Program-made: the position numbers and the translations under genes
Origin: Gari tellinella
Taxonomy: Eukaryota; Mollusca; Bivalvia; Cardiida; Psammobiidae
Direction: 5' to 3'
NCBI GenBank assembly: GCA_922989275.2
Contig: OV277861.1
Span: 18,252,540-18,316,539, forward strand
Length of the DNA stretch: 64,000 nucleotides
In this document: positions 42,739 through 53,987 of the stretch, one piece after another
Numbering within the stretch: position 1 is the stretch's first letter
Layout of the letters: the number at the start of each line of letters is the position of its first letter
The notes under the pieces: generated by a model
The model's database searches: none
Told to the model about the DNA's origin: nothing
What the model saw: the letters and a program-made list of their open reading frames with translations, nothing else

Positions 42739-43428
42739 TTGCTGGAAACAGCTATAAGTACAGTAAGTTCAGGTATGACGAAAACGGATGCACACATTTT
42801 GTTCGACGAGGGTGCACAAAAATCGTTTACCACAGAATCTCTCGCGAATGAACTTGAAATAACGAGAACAGGAACCAAAACCGTTCACATAGCGACGTTC
42901 GGCAAACAAGAAGAAACCATGCAACACTTAGATACCGCGACAGTACTCCTTATCACCGACAGGAAAGAACGAATACCTATCAGAGTGCTGATAGTTCCGT
43001 CCATAGCAACCCCCCTTAGTAACAGAATACAGCACACAGCGTCTCAGTACTCGCACCTACAGAGACTCAGACTAGCACACCATGTAAATTGTGATCAAAC
43101 ATTTACTATATCGATGTTAATAGGATCCGACCACTACTGGGATATTATAGAGGATCGAGTCATACGCGGAAATGGACCCACCGCCGTGAAATTTAAGATT
43201 GGATATCTTCTGTCGGGCTTAGTGAACGCTGACAGTAAAACGAACTCGACAGATTACATATTTAACGTTATCTCGTCGCACTCTGGATCCGACGCAGCCA
43301 TAGAATGTTTCTGGTCACCCGAAAGCATGGGAATTTACTCAGGCACAGAAGAACAGACGAAGTCAGAATATTTGACAATATATCAACATACGTCAGTAGA
43401 GCTACACAGCGTCGCTACCATGGAAAGC
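42739..43428 (+). pseudogene. BEL aspartic protease region
   Basis: Reads AHILFDEGAQKSF at the protease site. DEG stands where D-S/T-G is usual; whether this is inactivation or a family variant cannot be told here. Later ISMLIGSDHYWDII and YLLSGLV match the conserved stretch between protease and reverse transcriptase. Stop TGA at 43429-43431. Confidence 0.75.
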
Positions 43429-43513
43429 TGACCGCGAACACCTGTCGTCAAATTACGAAATTACTAGGAAAAGGACTGAGAGTACTGTACGCAGACTGAG
43501 CAGAGAGCCAGAT

Positions 43514-44663
43514 ATGCTACAGAAATACGGTAAAATGGTAAAGGAGCAAGAACATCGCGGTTTTATAGAAAAAATTGACGAATCTGCGCCAACTTCCGGT
43601 GTTGTGCATTACATACCCCACCATCCCGTGAAAAAAGAATCATCCACGACGCCCATAGGTATCGTGTACGACTGTAGTTTTAGGCAGTCATCTCAACACG
43701 CCAGCCTCAACGACTGCTTAGAATCAACACCACCTATACTCAACGAATTGACATCCATATTGATGAGGTTTCGCCTTCACAAGTATGCAGTTACAACGGA
43801 CATCGAAAAAGCGTTTCTTCACATAGCGTTAAACGACAAAGATAGGGACGCAACTCGTTTCTTGTGGCTGAGTGACCCTAGTGACCCAGACTCGCAACTG
43901 TGTACTTACCGTTTCAAAGCCGTGTTATTTGGTGCGACGTGTTTACTATTCATTCTAAATGCCACTATTCTCAAACACTCAGAATTAAACAAGCCGGACG
44001 ACGTAGCCGAGACAATAGAGAGAGACTTATACGTTGACAACGTACTGTCAAGTTTTCAGAAACAATCAAATTTGATTAACTATTTTCGCAATTCACTCGA
44101 CTTAATGAAACGTGCAGGTATGAATTTAAGATCGTGGTCCTCTAATAGTCCAGTAGTGAGGGAGATGGCCGCAAAAGAAAACGTTCTCGACAGTGACGAA
44201 ATGATAAAGATACTGGGCATGCGCTGGAAACCGGAAGACGATAACCTTACCTTCGCGTATCGCGATATACCGGAACTAGATATCGTTACCAAAAGAGGCA
44301 TATTGACGTATTCATCGCGTATACATGATCCGTTAAGCTTACTTAGTCCTGTAACAGTGAGATCCAAACAGCTATTACAGCAGCTGTGGAAAGAGAAGTA
44401 CGAGTGGGACGTGTTGTTACCAACAAACGTGCAAGACACATGGAATGAGCTCGTGAAAGACTTGAACGCAGTTACGCGTACAACATTATCAAGACAGTTC
44501 ATATCGGATAGTGGACAGACTCAGACTGATTCCGAAACATACATTTTACATTTATTTGTTGACGCCAGCATCAAGTCTTACGGCGCGGTGGTATACATCG
44601 CTAGCAATAGGGAATCTAGGCTAGTAATTGCGAATAATCGCGTCGCCCCGTTGAAATCGCTTA
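43514..44663 (+). pseudogene. BEL reverse transcriptase and start of RNase H
   Basis: Starts MLQKYGKMVKEQEHRGFIEK, then TPIGIVYDCS, TTDIEKAFLHI (first catalytic Asp) and LYVDNVLSS (YVDN in the YxDD position). A connection domain (LGMRW, SRIHDPLSLLSPV) and the RNase H start LHLFVDASIKSYGAVVY follow. The frame runs into the inserted DNA element after RVAPLKS and ends at a chance stop about 15 codons later. The family motif is often YVDD; the Asn may or may not be tolerated. Confidence 0.83.
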
Positions 44664-46659
44664 TGCTGCGTTTACACTCAGCCACGATAGCTGCGATGCC
44701 CACGATTTGAGGGAATCGCAGTGAGCGTGGCGGACCGTGGGACGAATCGTGATGATCTTGAGAGAGCGTGGAAGAATCGGGAGAATCGCAAGGATCGTGG
44801 CAGATTTTTTGACGGTCAAAATTTTGGCACGATTATGACGATTGGTTTTTAAATCGTGTGAGAGCGTAATAGAACTTGGGAATCTTAGTAGAGCGTCGTA
44901 GATCTTAACAGAGCTTAACAGAACTTAACAGAACGCATCACAGCGTGAAGCCCAAACGTAGGGGATCTTTGTTAACTCGGAAAGGCGATTCTTTAATGCT
45001 AGGTTCACACCAACGGCGCTTTGATGGCGCTTTAAAGCGGCGTGCAAAGCGGCACAAAAGCGTAACAAAGCTTGATTAAAGCGTCAGGGTCGTAATAGAT
45101 CGTGGGAAAGCTTGGAGTAAAGCGGGACATTCGGTAAGAGCGGCCAATTTTTTTAAACTGTTTAAAAATTTTGGGCGCTCTGTCACGAATTGATTAAAGC
45201 GCATAGAGCGTATCAAAGCTTATCAAAGCTTAACAAAGCGTAACAAAGCTCAGCAAAGCTTGACTCAAAGCGTAGGAAAGCTTAACAGAGCTTGGTTCAA
45301 AGCGGGGACGCCATTCTTCACGGTCTGTCACCACTTGGCACGCTTCGTTAAGATGTCTCAAGATTTGTTACGATCTGGCATGAAGATCTGACACGAGGTC
45401 AGACGCTTTCATCAAGATCTGACACGCTTTGTTACGATTTGTTACGGTTTCATGAAGGACTCTCACGCTTTGCCACGAATTGAGACGCTAAGATCGAGGA
45501 TTGACACGTTTTGTTAGGCTTTGTTACGCTTGGCAAGTTTCTTCACGCTCTCTCACGCTCTTTCACGCTCTTTCACGCTCTCAAGGGCTAGGATGCAGTT
45601 ATACAACAAGGAGACAAACATCATGTCTTCTTCAACTAGATCATGCTCTGGTTTATTTGGAACTTCTGGATATTGTTGTTCTGTCATCGTTTTCTGGAGT
45701 CAAAAAGGCAATGATATTTTTGGAACTTCTGCATCTTTATGTATGCTCTGGATGAAATCGGCATGAAATCGGCAATCTTGACATTTTCCAATGCGTAACA
45801 GAGCTGAACAGAGCGTAACAATGCACAACAAAGCTTGATAATCGTATCAGAGCCTGATTTAAAGCGCCATAATCGCATCAAAGCGTAATAAAGTGTAATA
45901 AAGCTTATTAAAGCGTGATTGCAAGCGTAACAAAGCCTGATCAAAGCGGGACCAAAGCGCGAGGAACCGTAACAAGTCGGGAAATAATTCGTCCCAAAGC
46001 GGCAACCAATTCGTATCAGAGCGTATCAGAGCTTATCAGAGCTTAAGAGATCGTGATATTTTTGGAAAAGTTTGCTTTAAACAAGACAATAACCGTATTT
46101 CAAGCGCTTTCACTGCTGGAACTTTGTCTGCTAAAAATTGTCGTCTGCTTCTTTCCCTCAAAATTACATAAAAGTTGACATTTTGCTAGAATAAATATAA
46201 ATACGAGTGACAGGTTAAATTCCCACCAAATATTTTCAGATGCGTCATCCCAATGTAATCAGAGTTTGACACCAGCATCCAGAGAATGAGTGTGTGGCCC
46301 ATGCCTCCTTTTTATACCCATATCGCGCTCAAAACGCAACGCTCTTGGTGAAATCGTTGCCATAAATCGCAGGAGAGCTTAACATAGCGTTATATCGTGT
46401 TAGATCTTAACAGAACGTGATAAAACGTGATAGCGTATCGTGGTTACCGTAATAGAGCTTGAGAGAACGTGGTGAAATCGTGGCAGGTCTTCATAAGAAT
46501 CGTGTTGGGTTCGTAACAAACCGCTACAGGAAGTAACTAGGCGTGCAGAGAGCGTAAGAAAGCGTGATATAGCGTAGCAAAAGAAAAGAAATCGTGAAGT
46601 TCTGCGCTTTTTCTAAATCGTGGCCATCGTAGCTATCGTGGCTGAGTGTAAACGCAGCA
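44664..46659. mobile_element. PIF/Harbinger-like insert inside RNase H (TTA duplication)
   Basis: Terminal repeats of about 48 bp begin TGCTGCGTTTACACTCAGCC and end in the complement, flanked by TTA at 44661-44663 and 46660-46662. A 3-bp TTA duplication is typical of PIF/Harbinger. The 2-kb interior is made of degenerate short motifs (AAAGCGTAACAAAGCTTAAC-like, both orientations), plus a family C fragment at about 46095-46245. No transposase. Confidence 0.8.
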
Positions 46660-46910
46660 TTACTCTACCACAACTTAAATTAATGGCTGCTGTAATAGGT
46701 GCGCGATTAATCAAACACGTGCAACAATCACTAGGAAAAATTGCCTGCTGGTCTGACAGTCAGATAGTTTTATATTGGTTGTCGCAAAAAAACCTGAAAC
46801 GGTTCGTGCGTAATCGAGTGCAAGAGATACAGACACTTACGGAGTCAGCTACATGGCACTATTGCCCAACGCACGATAACACTGCTGACCTACTTACCCG
46901 TGGGATTTAA
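46660..46910 (+). pseudogene. BEL RNase H, 3' part
   Basis: Reads TLPQLKLMAAVIGARL, ACWSDSQIVLYWL and ATWHYCPTHDNTADLLTRG: RNase H catalytic region of BEL elements with the D/S.I.L.W and N.AD...RG motifs. Continuous with the piece before 44661 except for the insert. Stop TAA at 46908. Confidence 0.8.
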
Positions 46911-47171
46911 GCTGACAAGTTCAATGACAACACCCTGTGTAACACAGGACCGGCATGAATAACACGTCAATCTGACTGGCCGGTATGGACGTCTGGCGAC
47001 ACGAGGAACCAAACCATTGAAAAATTGGTTGACAAAGTGTTAATAAACTGTACAGAACTTAACCAATCTTGAAAGTATATAGTGACCAGTTTAAACTGTA
47101 AACCGTGTGAAAACGTTCACGAAGTGATCGACATAGACAGATTCATCAAATACGCAAAACTGTTGCGCGTA

Positions 47172-47705
47172 CACCCCGGTTACACAGAGCCATCGGTGAT
47201 AGATCGGTTGTTTTTTTCGCCAAACTAGGGAGGGGACCGACGAAAACCTATTTACTACCGACATCACCTATTGCCCACCTGTTTTCCACCTATCAATAGC
47301 TATTAGGTAAAGATGAGTTTCGTCGGTGAAAAATCACCGATTGGAAGTTTTAAACGTGTTTAAAATTCTCGATCGGTGAAAATATTTTACAAATAACCGA
47401 TTGACAACATGTCTACTACCGATATCACCGACGAGTCATCGATAAAACACCGATACACCACCGATGAATTGATGCTTACCAACGATGAAAAAAGATGAGA
47501 ATTAAAACGCGGGATCTCGTCGGTTTTCATCGGTTGTTAATATCAGTTAAATCGGTGATCAATTGGTGATCAATCGGTTGCCGCCAGCATTTCATCGGTG
47601 TTTTATCGGTATTTATCGATTATTGAACGGTTGTTGGGCGCTTTTAATCGGTGGCCCATTGGATTTCATGAGTCGCCAATCGGTGGCCAATCGGAGACGG
47701 GGTGG
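47172..47705. mobile_element. Possible second insert in BEL (ATCGGT/ACCGAT-rich)
   Basis: Sequence between the RNase H-integrase linker and integrase is filled with ACCGAT/ATCGGT motifs in both orientations. Weak ends CACCCCG and CGGGGTG with GCGTA/GCGTT flanks might be termini plus an imperfect duplication. Structure uncertain. Confidence 0.4.
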
Positions 47706-47799
47706 CGTTTGACCGATTGAACAATTATTCATCACCGATTGTTTTACACAGAAAACCTGAAATTAAATCACGTATGACAACCGATCAAAACAGCAAAAC

Positions 47800-49109
47800 A
47801 TTAGACCGATTGGGTACCGATTTAAGCCCGACCGTATTAATTGAAAACTGCAAGCATCCGCGCGAAACACTAACTGACGCGTTAACTATCGCATAGTTAA
47901 ATGCAGCAGAACGGAAGTGGCTGAAATCGTGTCAAGAGAACGCGTTTACAGACGAACTCATAAGTTTGAAATTGGAAACAGAGGCAGATTACCGCGGTCT
48001 CATTCGTTGCGGCGGACGAATACATAACGCGCATCTATCCGAATGCACCATATTCCCTTACCTGTTACCAAGGACACACCCGTTGACGCGCCTCATTGTT
48101 GTAGATGCACACGAGAAACAACTTCATACCGGAGTAAATGGAACTATGACTCATATTAGACAACACTACTGGATGCCAGCTATAAGATAGTATGTGAGGT
48201 CAGTACTCCGAAAATGTGTTATCTGTAAACGAGTCCAGGGCACACCGTACAAGGCTCCGGACCCTCCGCCACTACCCAAAGTTGGAGTAGAAGAATCTCC
48301 ACCCTTTACTGTGACAGGAGTCGACTACACCGGTGGTACATCGTTAAAGACCGCGCCGGACATGAGACAAAAGTTTACTTGTGCGTGTACGCGAGCCGTA
48401 CATTTAGTAATAGTTCAAGACTTATCGACATATTCATTTATACAAGCTTTCAGACTATTCGCGAGGTGGAGGTCTGTTCCTAAAATCATTATATCGGACA
48501 ATGCAACTACGTTTGTGGGCGCTGCGGGCGCTGCAGAAAGTCTTAGAAACTCGTTCGAATGGAGGTTCATACCAAAACGTTCACCATGGTATGGCGGCTT
48601 CTGGGAAAGACTCATTGTTACCATAGAAACACTACAAACTGTTCTGACAGAAATCGAAGCTATCCTAAACGATATACCAATAACATATGTACCATCAAGC
48701 TTTGATGATATGGAGCCGTTAACTCCGTCCCATTTACTATATGGACGTAAACTGACGTCACTTCCGCAACAAGACGTCGACACAGATAGGGCAATGACAT
48801 CAGTCACAAGTGATCGCTCCACACTTACCCGTAGGGCGAATAATCAGACCAACATTATCGAACATTTCTGGAGACGTTGGACTACAGAGTATTTGACCGC
48901 ACTTCGTGAGTACCATAGAACCACTGGTTCAAAAGAGACACAAATTCGAGTCGGAGACGTAGTCAAAATCCACGATGAGGGGCCAAGGTTTAGATGGAAG
49001 ATCGCAGTTCCGCGGTAACGACGGTCTTGTTCGAGCCACCCAGATCAAGACTATAATTGGTCTAACCACAGGACCAGTAGTAAAACTTTATACACTAGAG
49101 ATGGTATAA
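47800..49109 (+). pseudogene. BEL integrase and C-terminal domain
   Basis: Begins after the ACCGAT-rich stretch (LNAAERKWL, YRGLIRCGGRI). The zinc-binding part is HEKQLHTGVNGTMTHIRQHY with CVICKR, broken by one in-frame TAG at 48188. The core has TGVDYTGG (first Asp), IIISDNATTF (second Asp) and GGFWERL; the Glu region LTEIEAILNDIP follows too closely, suggesting a deletion. The C-terminal FWRRW...LREYH, GDVVKI and RFRWKI part changes frame at about 49010 before GLVRATQIKT and KLYTLEM. Confidence 0.8.
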
Positions 49110-49251
49110 TGTGCAAGCAGTTAACTTTAGCACAGAACCTTTAAGCATTCACGTATTAATTCCAATTATTCATTTATGTCTGCACCAACGTCAACGTGTG
49201 TATAGCAAATGTTTTACATTTTTCATGTCTTTCATTATCTAATTTAATCAT

Positions 49252-49500
49252 GTTGGGACCCCGAGAACGTCGGGTATTACACAAATGCACGTAACGTCAT
49301 TTTGGCGTTACTGCAAATTGCTCGTGCGGCACGTTGAAGTCACTGATTGTTGTTATTGCTGTTCACGATATCTTTAGTTGAATTAAAAAGACGAACCTGA
49401 ACACAACGTTGTTGTAATCTTTTCGAAAAATATGTTGCACATTGTGTATTAAAGTAGACGGTAAATCAACATCTTACGAGTTGACAGTAACTACGTTTGT
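49252..49500 (+). repeat. Candidate 3' LTR of BEL (start only)
   Basis: TGTTGGGACCCCGAGAACG at 49252 looks like an LTR start beginning TG, following a C-poor stretch; AATTAAAAAG near 49381 could be a processing signal. The right boundary and a matching 5' LTR are not found. Confidence 0.35.
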
Positions 49501-49688
49501 TCCAATAACTCTGCCATATTACTGCCCCGAGTGGGATTTGTGAGGGGATAGAGTACACCCACTGTCCGAACTGGCAGAGTAGTAAGACTCAACCAAAGAG
49601 TGACTCATGCGTTCAATACATAGGCGCTATATGACCAGTATGGTGTCGCAGTGGCGTAAAACCATAATCAATCAATCACACTGTCATA

Positions 49689-49886
49689 TACAGTCGAAAC
49701 TCGATACTTCGAATTCGCGTTTGTTCGAAGATACCCATATTTCAAAGTTTAAACGTGGCCTAGCCACGTTTTAACTTTGAAATACGGGTATGTTCGAATT
49801 AAACGAGATCGACTTTTCGAAATTAAACTTATGAAATACTGGTAAGTTCTATTTAAGCGAGTTCGAAGTACCGAGTTTCGACTGTA
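49689..49886. mobile_element. Family E MITE
   Basis: TA plus CAGTCGAAACTCGATACTTC to CCGAGTTTCGACTG plus TA, centre AAACGTGGCCTAGCCACGTT. Confidence 0.82.
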
Positions 49887-49924
49887 ACATGTAATTGATG
49901 TTCTCATAACTTAGCGAATCGGAC

Positions 49925-50290
49925 AGACGTGTGAAAATTGTATATATGTATTTATTATATACCTATCGATGATTTATAGAGATTTCTCAGTTAGATAAAT
50001 TTGATATCGTCACTTTTGATATCATCACTACATGTAGTGATGATATCACTTTTTGTGACGTCACGTCATAATTAGTTTAGTGACGTCGCGGTAATCAATT
50101 TTTTGTGTTTTTTTCTGTAAAACATCATTAAAATATATATAATAAATAGAATAATCGATTCTTTTGAATAGATATGAAAAATATATGACTCGAATTGGGT
50201 TGTTATCTTGTTAAAAAACTCGTCCTGCGGACTCGTTTATTAACCAGATAACAACCAATTCTCGTGAGATATTTTTTCTGTCAATCCAAT
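49925..50290 (+). mobile_element. Family H element, forward copy
   Basis: ATTTATAGAGATTTCTCAGT, TGACGTCACGTCATAATTAG, then the hairpin GGGTTGTTATCTTGTTAAAA with loop CTCGTCCTGCGGACTCG and complement. Lacks the ATTGGGAA insert of the 7420 copy. Confidence 0.68.
50056..50063. promoter_or_regulatory. TGACGTCA octamer (CRE-like)
   Basis: Perfect palindromic CRE/ATF consensus inside an H element, with a second GTGACGTCG 30 bp on. Function not shown. Confidence 0.4.
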
Positions 50291-50567
50291 ATAATTATGC
50301 TGGTAAATACGGATGGATGAGTTTGGTTTTACGGTACTGCGACACAGAATAGGTCATATAGCGCCGATGAAAGATGATGGTTGATAAGATGAGATGAAGA
50401 TGATTTCAGAAAGATGTTTTTAGCTAATCTTATTCGTTGCAAACTAACGTATGGGATCAAAACCACCGACATGCCTTCCTTCTTAGTTCTTGGCAGAAGG
50501 AATGATTTCGGCCTAATAAAGAGAAATATTTCGCTATGACAATTAAGCCCCAGGAGCTGGTACATAC

Positions 50568-50718
50568 CTGTCACTATAGGATATATTCAGCATTCGGCAA
50601 ATGACATAGGCGTCATCACGATCAAACTGGTCATCACAAATAGTTCCCCATGCTCCATTATAATAGACCTCAACACGCCCTGAGTATATGTCTGGTGCAC
50701 CAACAAGTCGAATATTAT
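50568..50718 (-). CDS. SRCR-ZP protein: SRCR3 first half
   Basis: Acceptor TTTTTTACAG, donor GTATGT. Reads NIRLVGAPDIYSGRVEVYYN, GAWGTICDDQFDRDDAYV and ICRMLNISYSD; two Cys. The start completes Asn with the A ending the SRCR2 exon, so no linker separates SRCR2 and SRCR3. Its second half is 10.6 kb away, beyond the BEL element. Confidence 0.88.
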
Positions 50719-51083
50719 CTGTAAAAAAGAGCAGGTTACTTATAAATTAGCGACGATCAATGCGTATCATTTACATTCTCACTTAGGAGGAATTGATAGC
50801 ATAGAATTATAGGTTATATAGAATTAACATTTTTGTGAGAATAGTAACTTAAAAACACTTCCCGTATTACTTAACACCGCAAACAAAAACAAATACATGC
50901 TTAACGTTGAAGAAATACTGGTTTGATATGAAAGGTGTTCGGTTATTGATATCTTAAAGGAGCAAACGTTAGCAGATATCTATGCATTTTATTACAATAA
51001 AAAGTAGTGAAAATTTCATTTTAATATAACTAGTATTTCGTTTTTATTATACATACATACATACTGCCATGCATTTTCCTGCT
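50719..51083 (-). other. Intron, nothing recognised
   Basis: AT-rich; (CATA)n-like short run near 51050. Confidence 0.4.
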
Positions 51084-51308
51084 TTACCTCACTGAGCCCT
51101 AGTCACACATTTATGCGTCCTTTACAAAATGTGTACCTTTGAAGAGTACACCTGTCCTATGCAAACAGTGAAATCCCTGATCAGAGGGCTCCTACAGGAG
51201 CCCTCTGATCAGGGACTTCACTGTTTATCATTTTCAATTTATCACAAAAAACAAACCTTTATTGCAGCCTGGAATTAACCATTGGAAGTTTTAGGGGATA
51301 ATGAGTTA
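51084..51308. mobile_element. Family J MITE
   Basis: TTACCTCACTGAGCCCTAGT to GGGGATAATGAGTTAA; perfect hairpin GATCAGAGGGCTCCTACAGG. Confidence 0.8.
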
Positions 51309-51513
51309 ATCCTTTCCACATCGAAGTCGCCTAAAGTCATTTTCACAAACTGCTTAGACACGTCGCATATTTTGGCGTCTGATTAGGGATCACTTGTATT
51401 GAAATTTTTGAAGTCATACTATCTTAAGTTTCCTTTTTAAAAAGGAGCTTAAAGACGACACCATAGCGACTAAGGGGTAAAACCCCACGATTATTTTGGC
51501 GCTGAAAGGATAA
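51303..51513. mobile_element. Family C-like MITE, core degraded
   Basis: TTAATCCTTTCCACATCG to GGCGCTGAAAGGATAAA; arm ATATTTTGGCGTCTGATTAG remains. Adjoins the J element at TTAA. Confidence 0.55.
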
Positions 51514-51524
51514 AGCTACAATCT

Positions 51525-51924
51525 ACTAAACCCTTTACTTCAGTATGCTTTTATGCCAGTATGTAGCAAACATGTAGGTTACCACTTCAAACAGGTTGAA
51601 AGTAAATCAGAATGTGTCTTAAGGTACATTCTGCTTTACTTTCTGACCAGGGTCTTAGGTGCTTGTTAGGGCTTCTATGTGTTATGGCAGCTACAATAGA
51701 CATATAGATACTTGATCATTACCATACCTGCATGTTGTTTTAACCCTTTACTTCATAGATATGTATCATAATTAATGTTTTCTGTTCTCTAGTAGATGGT
51801 ATCTTGAAGCGGGCTTAAAGTATAACAGAACGCACATTTGGGCTCACTATGCTTTACTTTCAACCTGGTTTAAGTGGTCACCTCTCTTCAATACTAGAAA
51901 TATACCATTGATTAAAGGGTTTAA
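51525..51924. mobile_element. Two family B MITEs, partial then complete
   Basis: 51525-51655 keeps only the hairpin (GGTTGAAAGTAAATCAGAAT, loop TGTCTTAAGGTAC). 51740-51924 has TTAACCCTTTACTTCATAG to ATTAAAGGGTTTAA with a mismatched hairpin. Confidence 0.6.
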
Positions 51925-52104
51925 AATATCTGTGGTATCTCTTTTGATATATAATTTAACCGGTCTAGATATTTCCTACTTGTTAAAACGTCGTATTATG
52001 TTCGCTTTATATTGCCTATATCTATTGAATATTCATGTGTAAATAACAAATCGTGAACAGTATGACACTAATGCATTATTATTTTCAGTTTGATCTTTAA
52101 AATT

Positions 52105-52340
52105 ATCTAAGTAAACAGAGTAGTCCCTGTGTAGAGCTCCTACAGGTTCTGTCTTTTCTGGATCCACTCTGTTTACAAAGGTTTAAAAATACTGTTTTTG
52201 TTCCCGTCTCACATAATGCGTGTTGTATATATGTTAATTTTGTTTGTGGACCATTTTGAAAATTGGTTTGTTTGTTTGTTACCAAATATGTAATCCACAT
52301 GAAATAAAGTCGTTATTATTATTATTATTATTATTATTAC
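52105..52340. repeat. Hairpin relic followed by (ATT)n tail
   Basis: AAACAGAGTAGTCCCTGTGT with return arm CACTCTGTTTAC (52110-52180), then AATAAAGTCG and (ATT)8 at about 52313-52338. The (ATT)n end suggests a retroposed 3' end. Confidence 0.5.
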
Positions 52341-52490
52341 TTTCAACCTATTTTAAATTATCATCCGCTAGAATACATAACATATTTCTTAAGTTATGAT
52401 ACATAATTTCTACATTGTAACTATTTTCTTAAGCGGAGGAAACAAATAAATGCGGAAAAAACTGTGTATATATATGGAGTAAATGGTTAA
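52341..52490. mobile_element. Family B right half
   Basis: ACTTTCAACCTATTTTAAAT to GGAGTAAATGGTTAA; the left half has been replaced by the (ATT)n sequence. Ends 40 bp from the SRCR2 exon donor. Confidence 0.55.
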
Positions 52491-52529
52491 GGCAGTTTTA
52501 CTGTAGCATGTACTCAGGGTGTGTCTTAC

Positions 52530-52669
52530 TTTCACATTCCACCCACATATGCGTATTGCAATAGTGAGTATTGAAAGGTGTACAGTCTCTCATGTCTTGT
52601 TCTCCGCCAGCACACTGTATGTCTGTTCCGAGATCCGTGGAATCGTACCTCATTTGATATGATGTATTT
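52530..52669 (-). CDS. SRCR-ZP protein: SRCR2 second half
   Basis: Acceptor GCTGTTGAACAG, donor GTAAGA. Reads NTSYQMRYDSTDLGTDIQCA, GGEQDMRDCTPFNTHYCNTH and MWVECE; four Cys. Shorter (140 bases) and more diverged than the other second halves. Confidence 0.85.
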
Positions 52670-52765
52670 CTGTTCAACAGCAAACAAAAAATAACATTTA
52701 AGCCTTTCACTGCCATGACGTGCTCTTTTTGTCCTCTTTTACTTATTATTTATGTTGCACCCTAA

Positions 52766-52962
52766 TACAGTCGAACTTAAATATCTCGAACTCGATTAAA
52801 TCTAACATACACGTATTTCAAAGTTAAAACGTGGCTAAGCCACGTTTTAACTTTGAACTACGGGTATGTTCAGCTGAACCGAGCATGAAATAATACAGTC
52901 TATGTGTCTAACTATCGGATAGTTCAAGTTAAGCGAGTTCGAGATATCGAAGTTCGACTGTA
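52766..52962. mobile_element. Family E MITE
   Basis: TA plus CAGTCGAACTTAAATATCTC to GAGATATCGAAGTTCGACTG plus TA; centre AAACGTGGCTAAGCCACGTT. Confidence 0.85.
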
Positions 52963-53074
52963 CTTAACTGAATTTAAGTTTTAAAAGTATAGGACCTTGT
53001 GACCGACGTGCGTTTCAGACTGACGGTTCTCTTGGGACGAATTCTCCATATGCGCTTGCTAGAACATTTATATA

Positions 53075-53432
53075 TACAACGTTCCCTCCCTACAACGGCC
53101 CTCCCAACAACGACTCCGTCCTTAAAACGACACTGCTGCGATTCCCTAAACAGGAAAATTATGTCTTACGCCGTTACTGCTGCAATATCGTCTGCTTAAA
53201 ATTGTCGTCTGCTAATTTTCTCAAAGTTACATGATGGACATTATGAAAGAAAAACATACTGTGGAGTGACAAACAACTTGAATTCAGATCAGACGCCGCG
53301 TTACGCGGCGTCTGATCTGGATTCAAGCTGTTTGCATATGTAGGCCTATTTCCCTCCCTATAACGACTCCCTGCGAACAACGCAAATATTTTTGTCTCCC
53401 ATTGGGTGTCGTTGTAGAGAGGGAGCGCTGTA
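53075..53432. mobile_element. Family D MITE, well preserved
   Basis: TA-flanked, left CAACGTTCCCTCCCTACAAC, right GTTGTAGAGAGGGAGCGCTG; perfect hairpin GACGCCGCGTTACGCGGCGTC with arms CAACTTGAATTCAGATC / GATCTGGATTCAAGCTG. Confidence 0.85.
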
Positions 53433-53833
53433 CATTGTATATAAGAGTGATATAAAGTCGCTGTACATAGCGTTGTTCTTTTACAACAGATCATTTTATA
53501 TTAAAAACAATGAGTCAAGGCCCTGATGAAACGCCGCGTCACATGGGGTCTCACTAGGGTCTATACTGTTTGCTAATATCTACTTTTGTAGACGATGTGT
53601 TTAAAAAGATTCAACATGACATTTTATACTTATCATGAGTTTTCAGACGAAAGAAACATGTTTTCTAGCTTGTAATCTTATAACCTGCAATTTAAATAGA
53701 TGCTAAACCAACGTATAAGAAGATACCGTGGTTAGGACTATTGAAAGTAATGCTTAAAAGTACCAAAGTTAAATATATACTGCATTTATGTTTCTATTTC
53801 TATACTTTCAATGTGGACACATAAGCAACTTAC
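53433..53833 (-). other. SRCR2 mid-domain intron, hairpin relic only
   Basis: ACGCCGCGTCACATGGGGTC near 53551 is a degraded core. Otherwise nothing recognised. Confidence 0.4.
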
Positions 53834-53987
53834 CCTGTGGGAAAGCCGAGGCTTCTGCATGTAACTTCAGCCTCCCGTTGGTCGAAGCCGTCCTGACATA
53901 CATAAATCCAACGCCCATTTGAAAATACTTGTACCCATCCTTCATTACGCCCCGATCGACCGTCAAAACGTACAAACGTAGATTTAA
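53834..53987 (-). CDS. SRCR-ZP protein: SRCR2 first half
   Basis: Acceptor TTTTTATAG, donor GTAAGT. Reads KSTFVRFDGRSGRNEGWVQV, FSNGRWIYVCQDGFDQREAE and VTCRSLGFPTG; two Cys. 154 bases, phases fit the 55318 linker and exon 52669. The most diverged SRCR of the six. Confidence 0.87.

Larger units (their letters stand above)
41240..49500 (+). mobile_element. Degenerate BEL/Pao LTR retrotransposon
   Basis: The order gag, zinc knuckles, aspartic protease, reverse transcriptase, RNase H, integrase and the C-terminal integrase-linked domain is BEL/Pao-like. Motifs include GSDHYWDII, LYVDN and ISDNATTF. It carries in-frame stops and frameshifts and one certain insertion (44664-46659), so it is inactive. 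Orientation is opposite to the host gene, inside the intron that splits SRCR3. The 5' LTR is not recognised; the right end is approximate. Confidence 0.85.

Noticed and set aside
42760..42800. Loss of the BEL protease active site
   Set aside because: DEG replaces the usual D-S/T-G, but this could be a normal variant in some BEL lineages, so inactivation was not claimed on this residue.
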